Of a DNA stretch of 5,482 nucleotides, positions 1 to 5,482 are shown piece by piece (the first letter of the stretch is position 1; every line of letters begins with the position of its first letter). Location: NCBI GenBank assembly GCA_005885015.1, contig VAYG01000159.1:1-5482 (forward strand), written 5' to 3'. This DNA comes from Actinomycetota bacterium (lineage in GTDB: Bacteria > Actinomycetota > UBA4738). Made by a program: the position numbers and the translations under genes. The notes under the pieces were generated by a model. That model worked only from the letters and a program-made list of their open reading frames with translations. It searched no databases and was not told the origin of the DNA.

Positions 1-15
1 CCTGATCCTGCGCAT
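1..15 (-). CDS. Start of an unidentified gene (first 5 codons)
   Basis: Only the first five codons are in the window (ATG at 15-13, reading M-R-R-I-R), so the product cannot be named. The start is supported by a perfect AGGAGG Shine-Dalgarno sequence on the minus strand (26-21), five bases before the ATG, one of the strongest ribosome binding sites in the window. The basic N-terminus could be the start of a signal or membrane segment, but that is only a possibility. The gene follows smpB on the same strand after about 115 bases, so it may be read through from the ftsEX-smpB operon or have its own promoter near the palindrome at 51-68. Confidence 0.55.
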
Positions 16-50
16 CGTGGCCTCCTGCAGGTGGTATCGGACGGTTCGCG

Positions 51-68
51 CCGGGACTAAGGTCCCGG
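51..68. promoter_or_regulatory. Perfect palindrome resembling a DosR/DevR (NarL-family) operator
   Basis: CCGGGAC and GTCCCGG form a perfect 7-bp inverted repeat around a 4-base centre. Read on the minus strand the core is GGGACCTTAGTCCC. It differs at one position from the 14-base core GGGACTWWAGTCCC of the known mycobacterial DosR box, and the flanking S positions also match, whereas the outer TT and AA do not. It lies about 35 bases upstream of the ATG of the gene that begins at 15, a plausible position for an activator site. The alternative is a simple RNA hairpin (for example the 3' end of the smpB transcript), but no T-run follows on either strand, which argues against an intrinsic terminator. 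Confidence 0.4.
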
Positions 69-130
69 GCATCCCCCCTTGGACTCGATCCGCGGCGGTC
101 CGGGTTAGGCCGAAGGGTCCAGGGGCCGGG

Positions 131-658
131 TCAGGAGCGGCCACGGTTCCGGGCGGCGAACCCGCGCTCGATCTCGCGGCGGTGCTCCCGGGCGGCGATG
201 GCCTCCCGCTTCTCGTACTTGCGCTTGCCCTTTCCCAGCCCGAGCTCCATCTTGGCGAGTCCCCGGGTGAAGTAGATCTTCAGCGGCACGAGGGTCAGTC
301 CCCGCTCCGCGGTCTTGCCGATCAGCCGGCGGATCTGGTCGCGGTGCAGGAGGAGCTTGCGTGGCCGGGTCGGGCTCTGCCGGCTGGGTCCCGAGGCCAT
401 CTCGTAGGGAGGGATGTGGAGGTTCTCCACCCACACCTCCTCGCCGACCACGCGGGCGTAGGCATCGGCCAGCGTGGCCCGCCCGGCCCGGAGCGACTTC
501 ACCTCCGCACCGGTCAGGACCAAGCCGGCCTCGAAGGTCTCCTCGATGGCGTAGTCGTGCCGGGCCCGGCGGTTGGTGGCGACCGTTCGATCCCCTCGAT
601 GGGGCTCGGAGCGTTGGCCGGTCTCGCCGGACGGCTGCCGGCTCTGCCGGCGCTGCAC
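131..658 (-). CDS. smpB: SsrA-binding protein SmpB
   Basis: SmpB binds the tRNA-like domain of tmRNA and delivers it to ribosomes stalled on broken mRNAs, enabling trans-translation and degradation tagging. The 175-residue product has the family landmarks in order: VATNRRARHDY (26-36), the EAGLVLTGAEVKSLRAGR stretch (43-60), HIPPYE (81-86), RPRKLLLH (98-105), and the basic tail KRKYEKREAI (145-154), which in the family becomes helical in the decoding centre. The start is GTG at 658-656, directly after the ftsX stop, with GAGG (667-664) five bases upstream. No ATG, GTG or TTG codon lies in frame between there and the conserved ATNRRARHDY, so the protein has an N-terminal extension of about 20 residues, basic and probably disordered. 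It is translationally coupled to ftsX. No ssrA (tmRNA) gene is visible in the short downstream spacer. Confidence 0.95.
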   Translation of the reverse strand: MQRRQSRQPSGETGQRSEPHRGDRTVATNRRARHDYAIEETFEAGLVLTGAEVKSLRAGRATLADAYARVVGEEVWVENLHIPPYEMASGPSRQSPTRPRKLLLHRDQIRRLIGKTAERGLTLVPLKIYFTRGLAKMELGLGKGKRKYEKREAIAAREHRREIERGFAARNRGRS

Positions 659-1537
659 CTAGACCTCGAGGAACCGCCGCATGGCGAACAGGCTGGCGAC
701 GGCCGCCACCAGCCCGCCGAGCGGGATCACCAACTGCACGGCGAACAGGACGTCGGGGGTCCCCACGAGCGGCAGGAACCCGACCTTCCCCCGGAGGCTG
801 TCGATGAACGCGACCTTCATGATGAACAGCCCGAGGACCGCAGCCCCCGCCCCCAGCAACCCCTCGATCACGCCCTCGATGAGGAACGGCAGCCTGATGT
901 GCCAGTTCGTCGCGCCGACCAGCCGCATGATCCCGATCTCCTTGCGCCGGTTGAACACGGCCAGCCGAACCGTGTTCCCGATCAGCGCGGCTGCCGACAC
1001 GAGCATCACGATCGCCACGGCGAGGACCCCGATGCGGAACACACGGATCACGGCGAACAGCCGCTTCAGGATCTGCCGCTGGTCGACGATCTTGTCGATC
1101 CCGGGCTGCCCGACCAATCGCTGGGCCACCACGGCGAACTGCTGAGGATCCTTCAGCTTCACCCGGAAGGACGCGGGGAGGGCATCCGGCGTGATGTTCT
1201 GGACCAGTACCTCCTGGTTCCTGAAGATCTCCTTGAATCGCTGGTAGGCCTCCTGCTGCGATTCGAAGTGGACCGATGCGACCTCGGGCATGTGGCCCAG
1301 GAGGTCGCCGATGTGCTGCTGCTGCGAGGGGCTGATGTCCTTCTGGAGGAAGACCGAGACCTCGACGTCCCGGGTGGTGAAGTCGATGAGAAGGTTGACC
1401 TCGCGGCTCACCAGGAGCGCCCCGCCCACGAGGAACAGGGCGATGAAGGCGGTGGAGATCGCGGCGAAGGCGACCAGTCCGTTGCGCCGCAGGCCCTGGA
1501 GCGTCTCGTTGAAGAAGTAGCCGACCCTAAGCGCCAT
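659..1537 (-). CDS. ftsX: Cell division protein FtsX (FtsEX membrane subunit)
   Basis: FtsX is the membrane partner of the FtsE ATPase. The complex sits at the septum and uses its extracytoplasmic loop to activate peptidoglycan hydrolases. The 292-residue product has the expected four-helix topology: a short cytoplasmic N-terminus, TM1 (about 21-43), a large external domain (about 44-168, with DVEVSVFL near 57-64), TM2 (about 169-192), TM3 (about 220-245) and TM4 (about 262-286). The cytoplasmic signature NRRKEIGIMRLVGATNWHIR (196-215), typical of FtsX/MacB-type permeases, lies between TM2 and TM3. The ATG at 1537-1535 overlaps the ftsE stop by 11 bases and the TAG abuts the smpB GTG, so the three genes are almost certainly co-translated. 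Length matches actinobacterial FtsX, and no key region is missing. Confidence 0.95.
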   Translation of the reverse strand: MALRVGYFFNETLQGLRRNGLVAFAAISTAFIALFLVGGALLVSREVNLLIDFTTRDVEVSVFLQKDISPSQQQHIGDLLGHMPEVASVHFESQQEAYQRFKEIFRNQEVLVQNITPDALPASFRVKLKDPQQFAVVAQRLVGQPGIDKIVDQRQILKRLFAVIRVFRIGVLAVAIVMLVSAAALIGNTVRLAVFNRRKEIGIMRLVGATNWHIRLPFLIEGVIEGLLGAGAAVLGLFIMKVAFIDSLRGKVGFLPLVGTPDVLFAVQLVIPLGGLVAAVASLFAMRRFLEV

Positions 1538-2188
1538 ACCCGTAGACCCCCCGCGCCTGGTCTCGGATGACCTTCCCCGAGTCGAGCTCGATGACCCGCC
1601 GGCGCATGGCGTCGACGATCGCGTTGTCGTGCGTCGCCATCAAGACCGTCGTCCCGGTCCGGTTGATCCGGTCCAGCAGCTTCATGATGTCCACCGATGT
1701 CCCGGGGTCGAGGTTCCCGGTCGGCTCGTCCGCCAGCAGGATCAGCGGGCGGTTGATGAAGGCCCTGGCGATGGACACTCGCTGCTGCTCGCCCCCGGAC
1801 AGCTCGTCGGGGTAGTTGCGGAGCTTGTCCCCCAGCCCAACCAGGTTCAGGATCTCCGGCACCCGCTGGTGGATGACGTTGCGCGGCTTCCCGATCACCT
1901 CCAGGGCGAAGGCCACGTTCTCGAACACCGTCTTGTCCGACAACAGCTTGAAGTCCTGGAACACCGTTCCCAGGTTCCGTCGGAGGTACCGATGTGCTTC
2001 CCCGCGACGTAGATGTCTCCCCGGGTGGGCTCCTCTTCCTTGAGCAGCAGCCGGATCAGGGTGGACTTGCCGGATCCGGACGGGCCCACCACGAACACGA
2101 ATTCACCCTTGCCGATCTCCACGGAAACGTCGTCAAGGGCGACCACCGTCTCCTTGTAGACCTTGCTGACACGGCTCAGGCTGATCAT
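1527..2188 (-). pseudogene. ftsE: Cell division ATPase FtsE, reading frame broken by a small internal deletion
   Basis: FtsE is the cytoplasmic ABC-type ATPase that drives FtsX in septal hydrolase activation. The 5' part (ATG 2188-2186) encodes MISLSRVSKVY and the Walker A motif GPSGSGKST (35-43) up to AGKHIG (residue 67). The 3' part, in another frame, encodes YLRRNLGTVFQDF (Q-loop), the signature LSGGEQQ, Walker B LILLADEPTG and the H-loop MATHD, ending in GVYGYGA as in actinobacterial FtsE. Joined, the two parts give about 220 residues. Compared with E. coli FtsE, the segment equivalent to TRLKNREVP before the LRR is absent, about 25 bases, which is not a multiple of three. All catalytic motifs on both sides are intact, so this is either a very recent deletion or, more simply, a sequencing or assembly error. 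As read, the first frame yields only a 97-residue product that ends soon after the break. Confidence 0.88.
1986..1993 (-). other. Frame break within ftsE
   Basis: On the minus strand the first ftsE frame reads through ATC (1993-1991) and GGT (1990-1988). The homologous sequence resumes with TAC (1988-1986) CTC CGA CGG in a different frame. Reading across would need a -1 (or +2) shift, but ATCGGTACC is not a slippery heptamer. The family's roughly 8-9 residues between the GxDI-like and LRR segments are also missing. A deletion of about 25 bases fits better than a ribosomal frameshift. The junction is at a GGTACC palindrome. Confidence 0.75.
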
Positions 2189-2276
2189 GGTTCGTCACTT
2201 CGACGCGAACGGGTCATGGCTGAAGAAATCCTCTGTTTGAGCGGCTCCCGGATGTTAGCAAAGGGAGAGGCTCGAG

Positions 2277-2296
2277 GAAACGAACCGAGGCGTTTC
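2277..2296. repeat. Inverted repeat GAAACG-N8-CGTTTC
   Basis: A perfect 6-bp inverted repeat with an 8-base spacer lies just upstream of the putative plus-strand -10 (TACACT, 2299-2304). It also overlaps the weak minus-strand -35 candidate. Its position would suit a repressor or activator site controlling one or both divergent genes, but arms this short can arise by chance and I recognise no regulator family from them. Confidence 0.3.
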
Positions 2297-2314
2297 GATA
2301 CACTCACCCCGCCC

Positions 2315-2320
2315 AAGGAG
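2315..2320 (+). promoter_or_regulatory. Ribosome binding site fixing the GTG start of the glycosyltransferase gene
   Basis: AAGGAG lies five bases before the GTG at 2326-2328. It decides the start: the conserved glycosyltransferase fold begins about 10 residues later, leaving only a short leader. Confidence 0.8.
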
Positions 2321-2325
2321 ACGAC

Positions 2326-3654
2326 GTGACCGACCGAAGGACCGATCCCCCCGAACTCTCCGTCGTGATCCCCGTGTGGAATGGCGAGCACAGCCTGGGC
2401 AAGCTGCTCCCCCGGCTCTCCACGGTGATCGAGGCCACCGTTCCCCGACAATCTGAGGTGATCGTGGCTCTTCCGGACGGTGACCCGGCGGCTGCGCTCG
2501 TAGAGCGGTCGGGTGGTCACGTGGTTCCATTCAAGAACGCCGGGTATGGGGCGGCGCTCAACGCCGGACTCGCCGCGGCCCGCGGCAGGTGGGTTATCAC
2601 CATGGACGCCGACTTCACTCACAGCCCGGAGTTCGTCCGGACGTTGTGGCTCCGCCGGCGCGAGGCCGACGTCCTGATCGCCTCACGATACGTGCCCGGG
2701 GCGGTGGCCGAGATGCCTCTGTCCCGGCGCGTGCTCAGCCGAACCCTGAACCGCCTGTATCGCACGGTGCTCGCGCTTCCCCATCGAGACCTGTCCAGCG
2801 GCTTCCGCATGTATGGGCGGGCGGTTCTGGAAGACGTCGGCCCGGCCACGGCCGAGGGCCTCGACGCCCTCCAGGAAATTCTGGTCAAGGCGTTCAGCCA
2901 GGGATGGAAGATCCTCGAGGTTCCCCTGTTCTACCGGCAGTTCCGGGGATGGACCGGTGGCCGGCTCGCCGAGCTGTCCGCCGGCTACCTCACGACGCTC
3001 GGCCGGCTCGTCGCCCTGCGCAACTCCGTGAAGGCCGCCGACTACGACCACCGCGCGTTCGACTCGTGGATCCCCTTGCAACGGTACTGGCAGCGCGCCC
3101 GGTTCCGGGTCATCCGGGGGATGGTGGACGGCGCGACCGGCATCCTGGACATCGGGTGCGGATCCAGCCGGATCGTGCAGACGCTGCCGCAGGCCGTCGG
3201 ATTGGACATGCAGATCCGGAAGCTTCGGTGGCTGCGGGCGCCGGGCCGGCAGCTGGTCCAGGGGTCCCTCTCGGACCTGCCCTTCGCCGACGAGTCGTTC
3301 GACGCGGTCATCTGCTCCGAGGTCATCGAGCACATCCCCAGGGACCGGATCGACCTCACCGACATGGTCCGCGTGCTGGCGCCGGGCGGGCGGCTCGTCC
3401 TGGGCACGCCCGACTACGGCCGGTGGATCTGGCGGACGCTCGAGAGCCTGTACAAGAAGGTCTTCCCCCAGGGGTACGCGACCGAGCACATCAATCCCTA
3501 CACCAGGCGCGAGCTCCGCATGGAGATCGAGAAGCTCGGCCTCGTCGTCCTGGACGTCCAGTACGTGGGCGGCTCCGAGATGATCTTCAAGGCCGTCAAG
3601 CCCACCCAGCAGAAGTCTGCGTCGCGCCCCGCGCTGCGAATCGCCCGCAGCTAA
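2326..3654 (+). CDS. GT2 glycosyltransferase fused to a class I SAM methyltransferase
   Basis: The 442-residue protein has two enzymes in one chain. Residues about 10-215 are a GT-A fold family 2 glycosyltransferase close to dolichol/polyprenyl-phosphate mannosyltransferases: LSVVIPVWNGE (11-21), NAGYGAALNAGL (71-82), the metal/nucleotide-binding DAD (94-96) followed by FTHSPEF, SRYVPG (120-125) and SSGFRMY (157-163). Residues about 255-425 are a Methyltransf_11-type domain: motif I ILDIGCGSS (273-281), acidic D294 after strand 2, LPFADESFDAVICSEVIEHI (318-337) and LAPGGRLVLGTP (351-362). No membrane helix or signal peptide is evident, so it should be cytoplasmic or membrane-associated through a lipid substrate. 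A role in building and methylating a lipid-linked sugar or glycan is inference; donor and acceptor are unknown. Third codon positions are A/T in about 38 of 225 codons in the first half but about 7 of 217 in the second. An 11-base gap links it to the next gene. Confidence 0.88.
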   Translation: MTDRRTDPPELSVVIPVWNGEHSLGKLLPRLSTVIEATVPRQSEVIVALPDGDPAAALVERSGGHVVPFKNAGYGAALNAGLAAARGRWVITMDADFTHSPEFVRTLWLRRREADVLIASRYVPGAVAEMPLSRRVLSRTLNRLYRTVLALPHRDLSSGFRMYGRAVLEDVGPATAEGLDALQEILVKAFSQGWKILEVPLFYRQFRGWTGGRLAELSAGYLTTLGRLVALRNSVKAADYDHRAFDSWIPLQRYWQRARFRVIRGMVDGATGILDIGCGSSRIVQTLPQAVGLDMQIRKLRWLRAPGRQLVQGSLSDLPFADESFDAVICSEVIEHIPRDRIDLTDMVRVLAPGGRLVLGTPDYGRWIWRTLESLYKKVFPQGYATEHINPYTRRELRMEIEKLGLVVLDVQYVGGSEMIFKAVKPTQQKSASRPALRIARS

Positions 3655-3665
3655 CGTTCTAATCA

Positions 3666-4139
3666 ATGAGCCCCTACACGGATGAAGGTCCGATCAGCGA
3701 GGAGGAACTGGCGCAGAATCGCCTGTATCCGGTGCTCGAGCGATGGCGGGCGAGCTTGGGAGATCGACTGGCAGGCGACTGGCTCGAATGGTGGCGATCG
3801 CCAACGGTCAATGTCGCCATTCGGGAACCGAGCGCGGACGAGGTGTCCATCCTGTCTCGCGAGGCCGCAGAGATCGGTTGGGAGGCGAGGATCGTGCCAG
3901 CTCGCCACACGGCATCGGAGTTGCAGGATTTCACGAAGAGGGCGACGGCTCTCATCGCGCGTCGCCAGCCGGATGCCCTGATCTCGGCCGGACCCGATCC
4001 CTCGACCAACAAGATCTACGTCGTGCTTCGAGAGCCTGACCGATCCCTGATCGAGGAGTTGTACCGCTCGCTACCTCAAGATGTCATGATCCTCTCGATC
4101 GAGTCCGGGACCTGGACCAGCTACGTGCCGCTGGCCTAG
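3666..4139 (+). CDS. Hypothetical protein with a duplicated beta-alpha-beta module
   Basis: I do not recognise this 157-residue soluble protein. It has no signal peptide, membrane segment or obvious catalytic motif. Two similar halves can be seen: VNVAIREP (48-55), helix, EARIVPA; and IYVVLREP (117-124), helix, DVMILSI. This suggests two copies of a strand-helix-strand unit about 69 residues apart. The pattern, with GDWLEWW and DPSTNKIYVV ahead of the strands, loosely recalls pro-domains of streptogrisin/alpha-lytic-type proteases, but without a protease or export signal this is a weak analogy. The ATG at 3666 has no Shine-Dalgarno and lies 11 bases after the upstream stop, so translation probably depends on coupling to the glycosyltransferase-methyltransferase gene. 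About 37 of 157 codons end in A or T, more than in the neighbouring methyltransferase domain. Its stop overlaps that of prfB. Confidence 0.7.
   Translation: MSPYTDEGPISEEELAQNRLYPVLERWRASLGDRLAGDWLEWWRSPTVNVAIREPSADEVSILSREAAEIGWEARIVPARHTASELQDFTKRATALIARRQPDALISAGPDPSTNKIYVVLREPDRSLIEELYRSLPQDVMILSIESGTWTSYVPLA
4136..4139. other. Shared stop codons of two convergent genes (CTAG)
   Basis: The palindrome CTAG provides TAG on the plus strand (4137-4139) for the hypothetical gene and TAG on the minus strand (4138-4136) for prfB. The genes therefore overlap by four bases with no spacer, and any transcription terminator for either gene must lie inside the other's coding sequence. I see no stem-loop with a T-run here. 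Confidence 0.9.
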
Positions 4140-5252
4140 CCCGATCCCCCTGCCGGAGTGGCGCGGCGGTGGAGCTCCGCTTCGATGAACGCCTCGACCT
4201 CGCCGTCGAGCACCGAGTCCACGTTGCTGCTCTCCACACCGGTTCGGTGGTCCTTCACCATCCGGTACGGGTGCAGGACGTAGGAGCGGATCTGGGACCC
4301 GAACTCGATGTCCCGGCGCTCGCCCCGGAGGTTCTCGATCCGTTGCTCTCGCTCGCGGCGCGCCCGCTCGGCCAGGCGCGCCTTCAGGATCCGCATGGCC
4401 ACCGCTCGGTTCTGCATCTGGGACCGTTCGTTCTGGCACGCCGCGGTGATCCCCGTGGGGATGTGGGTGATGCGAACGGCGGAGTCCGTGACGTTGACGT
4501 GCTGCCCGCCCGCGCTGGACGAGCGATAGGTGTCGATGCGGAGATCCTTGGGATCGATCTCGACCTCGGAGTCCTCCTCCGGCAGGAGCGGGATCACGTC
4601 GAGGGATGCGAACGACGTGTGCCGCCGATGAGCCTGGTCGAACGGCGAGCGCCTGACCAGCCGGTGCACGCCTCGCTCTGCGGACAGGAGCCCGTAGGCG
4701 TTCGGCCCCTTCACCGTGAACGTGGCGCTCTTGATCCCAGCCTCCTCTCCGGGCCCGACCTCGTCGAGCTCGGCCTCCAGTCCCTCGCGTTCGGCCCACC
4801 GCAGGTACATCCGGAGGAGCATCTCGGCCCAGTCCTGGGAGTCGATGCCACCGGCCCCCGCGTGGAGGCTGGCCACCGCGTCGCCGCGGTCGTACTCACC
4901 AGACAGGAGCTTGGAGAGCTCGAGGCGGTCCAGCTCGGACTCGAGCGCGGAGAGCTTCTGGTCAAGCTCCCGCCTGAGATCGGGATCGTTCTCGGATGAA
5001 AGCAGCTCGTCCAGGACCTTGACGTCGTCGAGCTGCCGGGACAGACGGGCGTGGCGATCGATGTCGTCGTTCAGGCGCGCAAGCTCGGTGGTCAGGCGCT
5101 GACCGCGAGCGGGGTCGTTCCACACCCCCGGCTCGAGCAGCTCTCGCTGAAGCTGGGCGGCTCGTTCGCCTTTCCGATCGACGTCAAAGGTACTCCTTTG
5201 CGCTCTCCACCCGGCGAGCAAGGTCCTCGATCCGATCGGTGTAGTCGCTCAT
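4136..5252 (-). CDS. prfB: Peptide chain release factor 2 (RF2), with programmed +1 frameshift
   Basis: RF2 recognises UGA and UAA in the ribosomal A site and triggers peptide release. Translation begins at ATG 5252-5250 (MSDYTDRIEDLARRVESAKE...), reaches an in-frame TGA as codon 23 (5186-5184), and must shift +1 to continue as DVDRKGE. The full product is about 371 residues, close to E. coli RF2 (365). The N-terminal helical domain is followed by the UGA-reading SPF tripeptide (about 202-204), in RRSPFDQAHRRHTSF, and the catalytic GGQ (about 248-250) in SSAGGQHVNVTDSAVRITH. SPF rather than PxT distinguishes RF2 from RF1. An ATG at 5221 in the downstream frame is not the true start, as it would lose the conserved N-terminus. 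The gene starts 14 bases after secA and is probably co-transcribed with it. Confidence 0.97.
5183..5198 (-). promoter_or_regulatory. prfB programmed +1 frameshift site (RF2 autoregulation)
   Basis: On the minus strand the site reads AAGGAG (5198-5193) TAC CTT TGA C, ending at 5183. The internal Shine-Dalgarno AAGGAG sits three bases before the CTT slippery codon, which is followed by the poor stop context TGA-C. This is the canonical bacterial element: when RF2 is scarce the ribosome pauses at TGA, the CTT tRNA slips to TTT, and synthesis continues at GAC; when RF2 is plentiful a 22-residue peptide is released. The element matches the E. coli arrangement (AGGGGGTATCTTTGAC) in order and spacing. 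Confidence 0.97.
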
Positions 5253-5266
5253 CGCCCTGCAGCGGC

Positions 5267-5482
5267 CTAGGCGCTCATCCCATGGCACTTCTTGTACTTC
5301 TTGCCGGATCCGCAGGGGCAGGGCGCGTTCCGGGGGATTTTGTCGCTCACGCTGACGACCGCCCCGCCGCCTGGACCGCCTCCCTCCTGGCCGTGGCTCA
5401 TCTGGACGCGCTGCGGCCGGGGCCGGGCGGGCTCGTCCTGCCGGATGAGCTGAACCCGGTAGATGTAGCGGACGAACTCCTC
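5267..5482 (-). CDS. secA: Preprotein translocase ATPase SecA, C-terminal end
   Basis: SecA is the cytoplasmic motor that pushes unfolded preproteins through SecYEG. Only the last 71 residues are present; the gene continues beyond the right edge. They begin EEFVRYIYRVQLIRQ, the end of the helical scaffold/wing region, pass through a proline- and glycine-rich linker, and finish with the SEC-C zinc-binding motif NAPCPCGSGKKYKKCHG (Cys-x-Cys-x8-Cys-His), which in the family binds zinc and contacts SecB, lipids or ribosomes. SEC-C also occurs as a short tail on unrelated proteins, but the preceding EEFVRYIYRVQ segment and the position upstream of prfB favour SecA. The stop is TAG at 5269-5267. 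Confidence 0.9.
   Translation of the reverse strand, partial: EEFVRYIYRVQLIRQDEPARPRPQRVQMSHGQEGGGPGGGAVVSVSDKIPRNAPCPCGSGKKYKKCHGMSA

Larger units (their letters stand above)
2189..2325. promoter_or_regulatory. Divergent promoter region between ftsE and the glycosyltransferase gene
   Basis: This spacer separates two divergently read genes and is visibly more A/T-rich than its surroundings, so promoters for both directions are expected here. For ftsE the best guess is TAACAT as -10 (minus strand, 2257-2252) with TTTCCT as a poor -35 (2280-2275) at 17-bp spacing. For the plus strand, TACACT (2299-2304) resembles a -10 but no good -35 stands at the proper distance. These hexamers are weak matches and only suggestive. 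No convincing Shine-Dalgarno precedes the ftsE ATG. Confidence 0.4.

Noticed and set aside
51..68. Intrinsic terminator of the smpB operon
   Set aside because: The stem is good but no T-run follows it on either strand, so a factor-independent terminator is not supported.
1..130. Possible tmRNA (ssrA) gene next to smpB
   Set aside because: I found neither the conserved tRNA-like ends nor a tag-coding stretch; the spacer is too short for a tmRNA and holds a start codon with a strong ribosome binding site.
17..1570. A 517-codon open frame on the plus strand
   Set aside because: It lies antisense to ftsX and smpB, whose family motifs are unmistakable. The frame is open because high-GC DNA has few stops, and its product is low-complexity without recognisable motifs.
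1986..1993. Programmed ribosomal frameshift in ftsE
   Set aside because: There is no slippery heptamer or stimulatory Shine-Dalgarno at the break, and conserved residues are missing, which a frameshift alone would not explain.
2589..3662. A 357-codon plus-strand frame overlapping the fusion gene
   Set aside because: It has no family motifs, is Arg/Pro/Gly-rich as expected of an off-frame reading of GC-rich DNA, and the main frame is fully explained by two enzyme domains.
2683..3666. A 327-codon open frame on the minus strand
   Set aside because: It is antisense to the glycosyltransferase-methyltransferase gene and has no motifs; a composition artefact.
4169..4999. A 276-codon open frame on the plus strand
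   Set aside because: It is antisense to prfB, which is certain from SPF, GGQ and the frameshift element.

Overview
The window is GC-rich DNA whose core genes all lie on the minus strand in the order secA (3' end) - prfB - ftsE - ftsX - smpB - start of one more gene. This order, together with high GC and mostly G/C-ending codons, fits an actinobacterium or a deep-branching relative. The phylum is an inference from synteny and composition, because no rRNA or other marker is present.

Layout from left to right. The first 15 bases hold only the start of a minus-strand gene, with a perfect AGGAGG ribosome binding site. Bases 16-130 are a spacer containing a perfect 7-bp palindrome that resembles a DosR/DevR box. 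Then come smpB (131-658), ftsX (659-1537) and ftsE (1527-2188), packed with zero spacing or overlap as one minus-strand operon. The ftsE reading frame is broken near 1988-1990, where roughly 25 bases of conserved coding sequence appear to be missing. Bases 2189-2325 form a divergent intergenic region. Next is a plus-strand pair: a fusion of a DPM1-like GT2 glycosyltransferase with a SAM-dependent methyltransferase (2326-3654), and an unrecognised 157-residue protein (3666-4139). The second gene meets prfB tail to tail, and their stop codons share one CTAG. prfB (4136-5252) carries the classical RF2 programmed +1 frameshift. secA enters from the right edge and ends at 5267 with its SEC-C zinc-binding tail.

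Functionally the minus strand combines protein export (SecA), UGA/UAA termination with autoregulation (RF2), divisome control of peptidoglycan hydrolysis (FtsEX) and ribosome rescue (SmpB). The plus-strand pair interrupts the usual prfB-ftsE neighbourhood and looks like an accessory insertion. Its codons are richer in A/T at third positions in the glycosyltransferase half and in the small gene, but not in the methyltransferase half. I see no tRNA, rRNA, tmRNA, CRISPR array or insertion sequence.
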